A DNA stretch of 64,000 nt, from contig OZ018333.1 in assembly GCA_963969495.1 (NCBI GenBank), positions 89,147,865-89,211,864 on the forward strand. Direction: 5' to 3'. Position 1 is the stretch's first letter. Each line of letters starts with the position of its first letter. The notes under the pieces were generated by a model. The model saw nothing but the letters and a program-made list of their open reading frames with translations. It searched no databases and was not told where the DNA came from. Both the position numbers and the translations under genes were made by a program. Origin of the DNA: Ceratothoa steindachneri. Its lineage: Eukaryota; Arthropoda; Malacostraca; Isopoda; Cymothoidae. Shown here one piece after another: positions 45,274 to 56,414 of this stretch.

Positions 45274-46471
45274 GGGATGAGAGGGTTCCTTCTGGGGAAT
45301 TCTCTAAAGTGCAAGTGATGAATGTGAGAAAAGGATTGTCAAATCGTGGAGTTAATTGGGGTCAGAGAGTGAATAGGTGTATGTGTGTTAAAATTAAGTG
45401 TGGAGAACGAGAAGTTAGTGCATTGATTGATACAGGATGTAAGGTGAATATGGTGTACTATGAAGCATTTGTAGGAATGAAAGTAAGTGAAGTTAAGGAT
45501 CGTGGATATCATTTGACTGGATTAGGTGAACAAGATGTGCCGATTGTTGCAAGGTTTAGAGAGAGTGTTTTGATTGCTGGTGTCCGGATGAATGAAGATG
45601 AATTTTGTGTAGTAGAAGGTGCAAACAAGAAGTATGACATGCTATTAGGTTATAAGTTTTTGAAAGCGAATGGTATTGTGATTCACCCGGATTTAGAGAT
45701 GATTGAATGTAAGAAGAATGGAAGTATGAATTTTCAATGGTATGTGAATCCAGATGGAAGTGTGAGAGTGAACATCATGAAAGGTCTGGAGGTATATGCG
45801 ATTGAGAGTGTGCCTGTCAAGCAGAATGAAACATTGAGTGTAAGGATTGGATGGAATTCGGATGTCGAGATAAATGAGAATGATGGGAATATTTATGTCT
45901 TGGATGGTAGTGCTGCGAACTATCGATTAAGGCGAGTGGTGCATGTGTTTGATGGTATAATTGATATGAAAGATCCGCGTGTCTGCATGCAAGTTTGGCC
46001 TGATCTGCGAAGGAAGAGTCTTAGAGGAGTGCAAGTGGGAGATAAATTGGGTGTGTTAAATACAGTGGTGAATATGGAGAATGATATGCATGTGGTGAAC
46101 GCAAATGTGTTTCCTGTGAGTGTAACGTCGAATGTTTGGAAGTATGAAGATTTGATTGAGCAAGTGAAATTGGAAGAAAAGTTGAGTGAATGTGAGAAGC
46201 AAAAAGTTTACAGGATGTTGTGGAATAGGAGAGGTGCTTTGAGTCAAGGAGATGAGGACTTTGGCAACGCTCGCTTGCCTGAGTTCAAAATAATTTTGAG
46301 TGACGATATGCCAATATATCAAAGGCCTCGTCATTTCCCTGCCCCTGTGGCTCAAGAGATTGAGGAACAGTGTGAGGAATTAGAGAGAATTGGCGTGATT
46401 GAGCCGAGTGTGAGTGCCTGGAATAGTCCGATTGTACCTGTACGAAAGCCAGATGGACGTTTGCGACTGTA
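45271..46471 (+). pseudogene. pol: pol part 1: first aspartic protease and start of RT
   Basis: Reached by the -1 shift; the open frame ends at 46475. The retropepsin has its catalytic LIDTGCKVNMV at about 45429 and a YDMLLGYKFLKANGI flap/C-terminal segment near 45640. After a linker the RT begins (YQRPRHFPAPVAQEIEEQ, IEPSVSAWNSPIVPVRKPDG). The frame fails at RLRLY and a stop, where a loss of 2 bases (or gain of 1) near 46470 moves the RT into the next frame. The product would process Gag-Pol and begin reverse transcription. Confidence 0.8.
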
Positions 46472-47148
46472 TTGACTATAGAAGAGTGAATGAACGAACG
46501 TTGAAAGACAAGTTTCCTATGAGTGTTGTGTCTGAATGTGTGTACAGTATGTATGGAATGAAAGTGTTTTCTAAGATGGATCTGGTACGTGGATACTACC
46601 AGATGCCTGTGGCTGAAGAGAGTAGACCTATTACGGCGTTCTCTACCTCAAAGCGCCATTATCAGTTTAGAAACCTGAGCTTTGGGTTGGCGAACGCCCC
46701 AGCTGCTTTTCAGCGTGCGATGAATGTAGAGTTGAGTGGTTTTCCGTGTAAGAATGTACGAGTGTTTTTGGATGATATTTTGGTGATGAGTGAGAACATG
46801 GAAGAACATATGACCTTGGTGAGTGATGTTTTAAGAAAGTTGGAAGAGGTTGGTATCAAAGTGAAGTTGTCTAAATGTGTATGGTTTGCTAGTGAAGTTG
46901 AGTTTTTAGGACATAAGGTGAGTGCGGTTGGATTGCGTAAATCGGAGAAGTTCGTGGGAAAGGTTAGGGATTTCCCTAAGCCTACCACAGTGAGAGAGTT
47001 GAGTGGATTTCTTGGTTTAGTTGAGTTTGGAAGAAAGTTTATGAAAGATTGTTCAGGTGTAATGAAACCGTTGAGTGTATGGACTGGGAAAAAGAAGAGT
47101 GCTGTGATTAAGTGGAATGACTCTATGAATGCAGCGTTTGAAAGTTAA
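46472..47148 (+). pseudogene. pol: pol part 2: reverse transcriptase palm
   Basis: Continues with CIDYRRVNERTLKDKFPM, KVFSKMDLVRGYYQMPV, LSFGLANAPAAFQRAMN and the catalytic FLDDILVMS (Asp pair at 46771-46776). The thumb and connection follow (GHKVSAVGLRKSEKF, LSGFLGLVEFGRKFMKDC). It stops at 47148 because a one-base deletion near 47143 shifts the frame; the downstream part continues in the frame of 47169-50363. Confidence 0.85.
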
Positions 47149-50100
47149 AAGCGGAAGTTGCAAAAGATGTGGAACTTGCGTATCCAGCATATGGAACAAA
47201 TGCAGGAATGCTTGAAGTGTATACGGATGCAAGTGGTCATTCGATGGGTGCATGTTTGATGCAAGATCAAGTTGTGAATGGAGTTGAAAGAAAGCGAGTA
47301 ATTGCGTATGTTTCCAAGGCGTTTAGTGTGGCAGAGCGTGCATATTCAACGATTGAAAGAGAGCTGGCTGCGTTAAGATTCTGTCTCAAGTCGTTACGAC
47401 CATTTCTGTATGGAGTACGGTTTGTAGTGAGAACAGATCACCAGCCACTAGTGTATTTGCAGCGTATGAGGTTAGTTGATAGTAGGCTTGCAAGGACGAT
47501 AGAGGATTTGAGTGATTTTGATTTTGTGGTTGAGTATTTGCCAGGTGAAAGGAATGTGATTGCTGATTTGATGTCACGTTTGCCTTGTAGTTTGAATGAG
47601 AGCGAGACTGTAAGCATAAATCCTGAGTATTTGCCAGCAGGTGTAGTTGTTGGAAGAAAATGTAAGGGTGGAGGTGATTCTATGTTCGAAAGTGTGTTGT
47701 ATGGTTTACGAGACTTGGTGAAAGATGGATTGCTTGAAAAGGTGCCAGAAAGTGTGAATGCATTACGAAAGGTGGTTATGGAAGAAGCGTGTAAGAGACC
47801 AGAGCAATTGGGAATGGAAAATTCAAGTAGGTTAAGAAAAGAGTTGAGAAGTATGTGTATGCCAGGAGTGATGATGTTTCAGGAAGTGTTAGCGATAGTG
47901 AGTAAGCTGTTTGGTGTGAGAGTATATGTGCATTATGGTGTGGAGAAGCCAGTGATGTATCGTGGTAAAGGTGTAGACCGAGTAAATGGGTGTGAGTTGC
48001 ATCTGCAATGTTTGAGTGGTGTGCATTATAATTGGCTGATTGAGAAGAAGAATTATGTAAGAAGAGAGATTGACTACGTTTGCGAAGGAACTGTTCCAGT
48101 TAGTGAAGATGAAGGTTTGGATGCTGTAGAAGTGTTTGTGGAACAGACCGAAGTGTTGAATATAATGTGTGAACATGGACTTGAAGAGAGAGTGCAAGTT
48201 ACCTTGACTATGAATGGGAAGAGCTATTGTGGAATGATTGACACAGGTGCGCAAATTTCCTTGGTGAATGCAAAAGTTGTGTGTGATGTTGATAATATGA
48301 GTTGGAATGTTTCTAGAAAAGGTGTGACAGTTTCGATAAGTGGACTCGGAAGTGGACGTATTATGGCATGGGAGGAAGTGAGTTTGTCTGTAAGCATGGG
48401 GAAGTTGAATGATATATTGCATGAATTTGTTGTGCTAAGTGAGAATGAATTACCTTATTGTTTTCTGTTTGGGATTGATTTTCTGCGTAAGAATAGGATT
48501 TCAGTGGATGTATGTAATGAATGTTTAGTGAAAGATGGTGTAACAGTTGGGAAGTTGCAGAGTGAGCTTGTAGGCTCAATTGGATTTGTAGGAGTGGCAG
48601 GTGTCGATTTGAGTGAAGAGCTGTTGACTGCTGAAGATATAGAGAGCATGCAAGAGTCATGTCCGATGGTGCGTGAATTGAAAGATAGTGTGATGACTAG
48701 TGTTTCTGTGAATGAATGGAGTTGCATATTAAGAGAATTTAGAAGGTTTGCTGGAAAGTTTGTAGTGTGCAAGGGTTTAGTGTATTTTGTTCAATGTATA
48801 GATGATGAGGATGTATATATTCCGGTGTTTTCCGTGTGTGGCACGATTGGAATGGTGAAGATTGTGCATGATACGTTTGGACATATGGGTAAGAATAAAT
48901 TGTGGGAATGTATGAAAGAATGTATATTTAGTCCCTTTTTGAGAAAGATTTGCGTGGACGTAGCGACTACGTGTGAAGTGTGCCAGAAGAGAAAGTATCA
49001 GAGAGTGTATGCCGCCCCACCTGTATTAAAGTTGAGTGTGAATGAACCCTTTGAAATGGTAGCGATCGATTGCGTGTCTTTTCCGAGGACTGCAAGAGGG
49101 TATGTTGGGATGATTGTGATGGTGGATCATAAGAGCAAATTTGCGTATGCTGCACCTGTGACAAATAAATCTTCATTGACTGTTGCTAGAGAAGTGAGTG
49201 AGAGAATGTTGCCCATGTGCATGTGTAAGCCTGTGCGAATGTTGAGTGACAATGGACCTGAGTTTGTGGGACGTGCTTTTGAGGAGATGTTAAGTGAATG
49301 GGGAATAGATCATGTGCGAACGACGCCGTATATGCCTAGTGCAAATGGTTTGGCTGAAAGGACGATAAGAACTTTGAGTGAGATGTTACGATTGATGGTG
49401 AAAGATGGGAAAGAATGGGATGAATGTTTGGGAAGAGTGCTTTGGGCGTATAACATGACAGTGCATAAGGCGATTGGAATGTCACCATGTAAGTATTTGA
49501 TGAACTTTGAACGAATGATTAGGCCACATATGGGACTTAGTGAGAAGGATCGTGAGTTGTGGAGAAAAGGGAATGAAAGGTTTGAGAGTTTTTCTGTGGG
49601 TGATGAAGTACTAAAGGAGATTGAGACAAAAGGTAGACTGAATGTGGATAAGTTGAAAGAGAAGTTTAAAGGTCCGTTTGTAGTAAGAAAGGTTTGGTCG
49701 AATGGAGTGAGTTATGTGATATTTCGTGAAAGAGAGGATGGAAGTTTGGATGAACGTAGAGCGCATCAAGGTCAGTTGCGAAAGTGGCGTGAACCTCCTC
49801 AATATTTGGTGCAACATCCGGTGAATGAATATCTGTCTGAAAGGATGGAAGACTGTGAAATGGTGGATGATATAGCTAGTGCTTTAGAGGGAAAGCAGTT
49901 AGTGTTAGTTGAACATGGAAGGGGGAAGTGTAAGAGTAAACGGTTGAGAAAGGATGAATGGATGGAACAGTTCGGTGAGAGTGATGTGAGAGAGTTTTCT
50001 GGGTTTGTGCAAGATCAAGATGGAGTATATGATAGAACGTACCATATTTGTAAGTTTCCTTTGAATGAGTCTGAGTCTATGCTAGAGAGTATAAATGGGA

Positions 50101-50363
50101 TAAGTGCGAAATTGGAACAAGAGTCGATAAATGCTATGAAAGAATGGGAAGGTTTGATGGATGTAGTAGAGAGGTTAGTTGAGGATTTGAGTGGGATTGG
50201 TCAGGGAATGTCGGATGTGTGTGTGGATGAAGTACATAGAGAAGGGGCCATGGACAGACATGAGGAGACATTACGACAGATGACAGAGACAGTTGATGGA
50301 CCTGTGACTAGGAGGAGAGGCAGAGTGAAAGAGTATGACTGGGTGATGTCGAAAGCATTGTGA
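47149..50363 (+). CDS. pol: pol part 3: RNase H, OTU-like, second retropepsin-like, integrase
   Basis: An open frame numbered from 47169 (1064 codons, with no true start because it is the continuation of RT). RNase H 15-138 (YTDASGHSMGA, ERELAALRF, RTDHQPLVYL). OTU-like 165-292 (GGDSMFESVLYGL; final LSGVHYNWL), with Ser171 where OTU proteases have the nucleophile Cys. Retropepsin-like 340-447 (MIDTGAQISLV, LFGIDFLRKNRI). Integrase with HHCC zinc site (His567, His572, Cys602, Cys605) and Asp634, Asp694, Glu730, giving DD35E. An Arg/Lys-rich SH3-like tail follows (about 810-860), then about 190 residues with no known domain. No chromodomain is visible. Confidence 0.85.
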
Positions 50364-50420
50364 ATGAACGAAGATGGGGATTGAGACATGGTGAGGTGAG
50401 GCGAATTTAACTGGGAGGGA
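50364..50420 (+). promoter_or_regulatory. Short 3' leader with polypurine tract
   Basis: Ends CTGGGAGGGA directly before LTR3, the expected primer for plus-strand synthesis. Confidence 0.65.
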
Positions 50421-51178
50421 TGTAGAAGTTTGGTTGTCCGCCTCCCCTTACCTATGTCTAATCTCTTTCTTCTTTTGCAGAATGTGTGTGGGTGTGGATC
50501 GTGTGATCACCGTCTTTACTTTGTGTGGGGGGACTCGATGGATCTTTATTGTGCTCCCCCATTCATCTCCTGTTTTCTTTTTAGGCGGATTCTTTCAGCA
50601 TATATTTTTCTTTAGAAAGTATAGGTAAAAGTTTGGAAGTAAAGTTTGTGACTGAGGAAGGAAGAGCCGCCTAGACGGAAGATAGGTGAGTGAAGATTGT
50701 GTGAGAGTGGATATGGTTGAATGAGTTAGGAGTAAAGATGTTTGAGTGTGGCAGTGAATAGGTGACTGAATGTGCCTTCTCTTTTCCAGTTCCGTGGTAC
50801 CGATTGTCGCTGACATCTGGCTTTTGGAGACGGCTGAAGCCAATCTTGACTCTGGTGTGGCAGTAAAGGGACGCATCGATTGGGGCCTGAGCCCTCGCAC
50901 TTTCCGCTCTGACTGGAACCACCACTTTCTCATCCTTGAGTGCGAATCATTTGCCTTGGCTGAAGTTGAGAGAGCAGTCCCTTAAGAAAAAGGAACCTCT
51001 CTTCCCTCAAGAAAGCGGGCCCGCTTCCCTTTCCCTTTCCCCCCCTCCCATACCGGATAGCGCTCCCAGAGCTGAAGAAAGTTGAACAGACTCACATGGT
51101 GGCACTGGGCAATCTGGTTGTGAAGCCCTAAACATTTCCTTATTTGCGTGTGTGTGGCCAGGGTAAAGTTGTAAGGCC

Positions 51179-51249
<71 letters not shown>

Positions 51250-51457
51250 CTTTTGGTTGTGGTTGTTAATATTTTGGAAATTGGGTAAATTTACATTTTT
51301 GTTTTCTGGGGTTGTGGTTGATTTCCAATTTAATTTTGTGTGTAAATTAAATTTAGAAAATACTCTCTCTCCTCAATACCCTCTTCTTGAACCACCGAAC
51401 GGACCTTGTCAGGGCGGCGGGAATCTTTGGCCAGGGAATTGCGATCCCGCTGCTACA
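50421..51457 (+). repeat. 3' LTR (LTR3)
   Basis: TGTAG ... CTACA, 1037 bp, near-identical partner of LTR1. Its shorter (TA)n (51182-51244) explains most of the length difference. Splice-like signals at 50686 and 50789 are intact. Confidence 0.9.
50686..50789 (+). other. Candidate 104-bp intron in LTR3
   Basis: Donor AG/GTGAGTG and acceptor CTTCTCTTTTCCAG, the same size and position as in LTR2. In LTR1 the donor is mutated. Confidence 0.4.
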
Positions 51458-51461
51458 ATGT
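51458..51461. repeat. Target-site duplication of the LTR element, right copy
   Basis: ATGT, as at 41972-41975. Confidence 0.8.
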
Positions 51462-51471
51462 GAGGTAGATA

Positions 51472-51660
51472 GATATTTTTTTATCGCATACATCTGCCGA
51501 TTGACACCAGGGGCACAAGTTACCACAGTTAGAATTTCAGCCTAGTACTAGGATACTTTAAAATCCCTGAAAGCTACAAAAAGCGCAAAAAGGAACAAGA
51601 AGAGACAGGGGAGGAAAGAAGCATGCTCTGGCATCAAGGGGAGGTCCTCTCCCCCTTCTA
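51472..51660 (-). mobile_element. A8: 3' end of a diverged family A relative
   Basis: Oligo-T, then a version of the family 3' end that is altered in the hairpin (GGGGCACAAGTTACC), CTAGTACTAGGATACTTTAAAAT as in other copies, and the GGGGAGGTCC segment of the 3' UTR. No coding sequence remains. Confidence 0.6.
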
Positions 51661-52005
51661 TAAAGTATTTCCCTCCCAACCAAAATATGATATTAAAAAG
51701 CTTTTGAATCATTTGAAGTCAATGATAATGATTACATTAATGAATCAATTCTAATGAAATTCAGCTTTTTCTCTTATCCAAAGTTTGGGTCCTAATTATG
51801 GGATGACCTGATGCAATCTTTTCCCCAAATAGCTCAACTTTGTCAGTATTTTCTCTTAAATCTTCATAATCCATTCTGGCAAGCATCAATGATGACACAG
51901 CTAATCAAAATATAAAAGAAAAGCAAAAAATTGTAAAAAAAAAACAAATGCCAATTAGTAGACACGCTTACTTCAGGGTCCTAGGCACTATCAGATCAGG
52001 GGAGG
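51661..52005. other. AT-rich stretch without a gene
   Basis: No coding similarity recognised on either strand. Confidence 0.45.
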
Positions 52006-52920
52006 TGTAAAATACCATTAATACAGATAGGGAAATAATTAAAAGATATAATTGATTTAAATACTATAAGGCCTCTGGTCCAGATGACATTCATTCTAGG
52101 TTACTTGAGGAAGGTTTGGAAAGCATTGCAGTAGCTCTGGAGAAAATATATACTAGATAACTTTTTTTTTTGAGAAGTGCCAAATGATCAGAAAATAGCA
52201 TATGCAATGTCCATTTTTAAGAAGGGAAGACCCAAATAACTTTGGGCCAGTATGTTTAACCTTGTCGTAAGTTTGTAAGCATGTGAACAATGATGCTTAG
52301 CATGGATTTAAAATGGGTAAATCAGTTTAACAAACTTACTGTTTATGTATTGTGTAACAAAACAATTGTATAAAAGAGAGAAAGTAATGTAATTTATTTA
52401 GAATTTAGCAAGGCCTTTGATAATATTCCATATAGGAGACTGGTTAATAAATTAAATATGCCTGGCATGTGTTGGAGAGTATTGAATTGGATAGTTAAAT
52501 AGCTAAAAGATAGGAAGCAGAAGTGAAGTAAAGTCACAGTGGAGGGATATTGTCAGTGGAGTACCTCAGAGATCAGTTCTTGGTTCATTATTTTTTTGTA
52601 ATCTATATAAATGACCTTGGCAAAGCAGTTAATAGCAATGTCAATTTTTGCAGATAAAACAAAATTGGTAGCTTCACTAAAAGAAGTTAAAAGTAACTTT
52701 AAAAATGCTAATTTATACACATGAGAAGAGATATTACAGAATTGAGCAATGAAATTGACGGACATTGGCTGAACTCAATTGAGACTGAAAAGGACTTTAC
52801 AAGTAGCAATAGATGGGTCACTGAGGTTTTCTAAGTAGTGTATTGAAGAAAACATGAGGCAAATAGTATGGTGGGCTTAATTAAGATAAATATTGTAAAT
52901 GAAAGGATGTTATCCTTAAA
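52006..52920 (+). mobile_element. CR1-like non-LTR RT remnant
   Basis: Plus-strand translation in shifting frames: KASGPDDIHSRLLEEGLESI, then a segment like VPNDQKIAYAMSIFKKG, the palm-like FSKAFDNIPYRRLVNKLN, LNWIVK ... LKDRKQK, a damaged SGVPQRSVLGSLFF segment, INDL and FADKTKL, where FADD is expected, so the second catalytic Asp is lost. A C-terminal piece (EKDF ... MVGLIKINIVNERM) follows. This order is typical of CR1/L2-type RTs. Numerous stops; an old fossil. It is the only plus-strand non-LTR element here. Confidence 0.7.
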
Positions 52921-53168
52921 CTTGTGTGGGAGAGATCAGGGACAAGGAGTAGGAACCCCACTCACATAGATGGGAGAGGAACATCTACAGAGCACTCCAT
53001 GAAAAGGACACTCAAGCAAGCATGATAAGGCTATAAACTCTACTATTATTACTATTTATTACTAAGACATGGCAATCTTGAGTGATAAAGTTGGTGTGAA
53101 GAAAATATGAAATAATGTTTGCCATTATACAATAAATTCAGTGGGCAACTAAAAATAACAAAGATTAC

Positions 53169-53327
53169 CTTTTCTTGGTGGAGATCTTGTTGCAAAAACT
53201 CACTGGTAGTGCTTGGTAGAGAGTTCTCAGATTTTGTACACAGTACATCAAAAGTAAAAGGAGAACTTATCTTTCTATGAAAGAATTCTTCACTAATTTC
53301 TTCCTTCAATGAAGTCTCTTCAAAGTC
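53169..53327 (-). CDS. 159-bp phase-0 exon of an unidentified host gene (copy 2)
   Basis: On the minus strand the exon starts after TTCTTCAAGCAG and ends in AAG before GTAATC. It is 53 codons without a stop, phase 0 at both ends. The peptide contains SLKEEISEEFFHRKISS and ends LHQEK; it is acidic, with no recognised domain. It is paralogous to 14970-15128, with identical length and phase. It lies upstream of that exon on the minus strand, so the two could be consecutive duplicated exons or mutually exclusive alternatives. Absence of stops in both copies argues for function, though 53 codons is short. Confidence 0.6.
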
Positions 53328-53690
53328 CTGCTTGAAGAAGTACAAAATTTAAATCCTTAAAGAGCATCCAGAAGTTGTGTTCTTTTCAAATTTATATTCA
53401 TGTTTTTAATGGCTAACTTTGGAGATTTAGATATGTTCCCTTCCAGGTGAAAATAATGAGTGATGGATCAGATTGTTAAGATTAGTGTGTGCAACCAACA
53501 GAAGTGTTCATGCTGATAACAGCTAAATAGTAGCAAATGTGATGATGGGAGATTGACTAAGTAAGGAATGACAACCGCATCAAGGGGTAAAATAGATAAA
53601 AAGATCTAGCAGATGACCCCAGCTACTTATGTTCTTTCAGTCAGTATGATATTGCAAAGAAACAAGATAAATAGAATCCTTTTTCTACTC
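53328..53690. other. Stretch without a gene, probably intron
   Basis: AT-rich; no coding similarity recognised. Confidence 0.4.
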
Positions 53691-53790
53691 ATCCCTGTGC
53701 AGGGATGAGGATCAAACCAAGTAAGTTGGGGCAGCAAGCACAGATTTGATATTAGTTAAAGCAATGCCTTAGACCACTGAGCCTCAAGTG
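53691..53790 (-). ncRNA. tRNA-like sequence, probably a SINE head or tRNA pseudogene
   Basis: The minus strand reads GGCTCAGTGGTCTAAGGC (A-box-like) and, about 45 bases later, GGTTTGATCCTCATCCC (B-box-like), in tRNA-Leu style. I could not fold a complete acceptor stem, so it is more likely a tRNA-derived SINE fragment than a working tRNA gene. Confidence 0.4.
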
Positions 53791-53945
53791 GGGAGGAAAA
53801 TTCTTACAAATAGAGAGGCTTTTAAGACTTGCTTCCCCAGGTTAATTGGAAGGACTATGGGAGAGAAATTAATGGGAACTCAATAAGCAAATAAGAAATA
53901 ATTAAAGATGCGGTAAATATATACTATATACATCTCCTAAATATG

Positions 53946-56194
53946 ATTTTTTTTTTATTAAAGAGCTCATCTGGCAACTAGGGCAAAAGCTACCATAATT
54001 AGCAGAAAGCCTAAAGCTAGGCTATGTTAAAAAACATAAAATAAAAACAGAAACAAAGGCAAGACAAGCAAAAAAAAATAACAATAAAACCAAAATCAAA
54101 ACCAAAAAAGTAACAAGAATGAAACATACTCCAGCTTTAGGGGTATGCCAGGCTTCCCCCAGCAACAATAAGTCAAATGAAAGGGAGGCCAGCCTCTTCC
54201 AAAAAGTCATATAGTCTGTAAGTCTGTGTGCACAAAACAGTCCCGAGTGCAAGAGACAAAGAGTAGCGACTCTGGTAATCCCAGCAATGGGACACACATT
54301 CAACAAGAATGTGCGGAAAAGTCTGCGGAACAATGAGGTCATCACAATAAAGAGCAGGCAAGCGATCCATCAGATTGCAGCGCATCTCATGAGTGTTTTT
54401 AATTCCTAGACAACAGCAAAATACAAGACTAAGGAAAAGGTGAGAGTCCACCACTTCCAGGCGCACACCATTTAGAAACAAGTTTGGGTCAGGGTGGAGC
54501 CGTGGATGGCAGCAGAAGAGCACCACCGTAGTCTTGGCCAAGGAAAACCGAAGCTTGTGCGCTTCAGCATAGCGAGAGACGCGGTTGCGGAGACGCGCCT
54601 GTTGTAGTAGATGCTCCAGAGTTGGCATCTGGGCCTCGCCAAAAGAGATCAAAAGGTCGTCCATGTAGAGTGTAGCGAGAACATCTTCGGGCAGCACCGA
54701 AGTGATGCCGTTGATGCTCAGGGTATATAGTGTGACACTGACAATACTTACCTGTGGGACAGCCTCTTCCTGCTCCAGTGGGCTGGAAAGGGCTCCCCCT
54801 ACCAGTATGTGGAATCGATGATCTCGCAGAAATTCAGATATAAAGATTGGGAGGCGTCCCATCACCCCAATCATGTAAAGAGTCTCCATATAGGCATAAC
54901 GCTTCTGTTTGAGGGCCGTCTCACACTCGGCTGGGCCCCACAGAAATGGTGGGGATGCAAAACGGCACGACATTCTAGGAATAGTTGTTAGGCTCACAGC
55001 GATGAGGTTACCCCATCTACTGACCTAAAGCAGCCGTGACCAAGAAAATATTTGAATGGAAAAGTGATCACTACCATGGTCAATGACTACCCACCAACCA
55101 AAATCTGGCTGTGCAGAGATATATATTAAGACAGCAAAATGAAGTGGTTCTAGGACACTGAAGCGTTAACTCATCTCCAAATTTTAGGAAACCTATCAAC
55201 AGCTCATTGTTCAGGTCAGCAAGGACCTGATCACTGGGATTGATTGAGCAGTCTCCCCAGAGGAAGCGTCTACCGGTCAGATCCCTGAGTAATAGAAAGG
55301 GCCTCAGCAACTGTGCCATGATGCAGCAGAAGTCCCATGCGTTGAAGTCGGTTGACAGTGGAATGTATGCAGAAATAACACTATACCACCTATCCAAGTG
55401 CAGCTGCAAAGCTACTGCCTGAAATGAGGTTCTAAAACAAAAAGAAGAATGAAGCCATCATGCTGGGGGGAAGATGGTGCATCCTCTGCCCGGCCTCCAC
55501 CACGTGGTGATGGGAGTCGCAAAACCCTTATAGCCTAGGAGGGTAGGCAGGTGGCATGTGCCCAGCATAGTCTCCTGCAAAAAGATAGCTAAAGGCAAAC
55601 GGGAGGAGATAAGCTTCAGCAGCTCGTCCAAGTTGGCACAGAGTCCGCATGAAATTTCATTGGACTATGCCCTCCAAGCCTAAGCTCGGAGGAGACGCGA
55701 GGGCCCTCCTTGAAAAGAAGACCGTCATGGGAATGTCAGTACACTTCTTCCTCCAGGCGCTGTTTGAAAGACAATGCAATGTGTCGCCTTCGCTATATCG
55801 GGGGAGGTAAGGCTCACCATGAGAATCAATTCCTCCCTCTGGCTCAAAACCTTAGGCAGACAGGGCAGCTGCGGTGGTAGGGGTCCCTTCTTTAAAGGAA
55901 CCATCATCTTGGAGTCACACAGGCTAGCACTGGGTGTGGCTGTAGGATCTGAAGCTCATTTAGCGCTGTTCTCCTTTTGGGGAACAGCTTTAGGAAGACC
56001 AGAAGATGGCCTCACGACCCACTTCAGAGGTCATACAATCATGCTGGTGTAAGTGATGGTAGCCCTGGATTTACCAGATGTACCAGGGGAGCAGCATGGG
56101 TGGGTAGAACCCGCCGAAGGGTTCTAAATGGGTGCAGAAATTACCATGCTTATATGCTTGGAGCAAAGGGTGTCTTTCTTAAAATTAAGGCATT
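53946..56194 (-). mobile_element. A9: diverged, internally deleted family A copy
   Basis: T run at about 53948, altered 3' end (GGCAACTAGGGCAAAAGCTACC on the plus strand), RNase H/3' end remains (54345-54022), RT (54997-54173; LATLYMDDLLISFGEAQ, where YVDD reads YMDD, a common variant), endonuclease (55409-55080; SAYIPLSTDF, LTGRRFLWGD) and ORF1 end (55907-56190). The RT leader KQKRYAYM is fused directly to ETLYMIGVMGRLPIF, so about 600 bp of RT is deleted, and the RT C-terminus and most of the RNase H are also missing. It ends where A10 begins. Confidence 0.7.
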
Positions 56195-56414
56195 ATTTTT
56201 TTTTTAAAGGGGCTATCTGGCGACTGCCCACTTAGGCATAAGTCGCCGTAAACAAACAGCCTAGTTCTAGACAACTTTAAGAATTTTTAACAGAAAACAA
56301 CAATAAAAAGTAATAACAATTAGGAAGCAATAACAATAACAAAAACAACAACTAAACCTAGTTAAAAGCAAGGGAGGAGGCCGGCCTCCCCCAAGAAGTC
56401 AACAAGTCCACCAG

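Noticed and set aside
46470..46476. The frame change in RT as a second programmed frameshift
   Set aside because: There is no slippery heptamer, and the RT motif is interrupted in a way that needs two lost bases; simple mutation fits better.
50364..50420. Possible envelope-like gene after pol
   Set aside because: Pol stops at 50363 and the LTR begins at 50421; there is no room and no signal peptide or membrane segment in the last part of pol.
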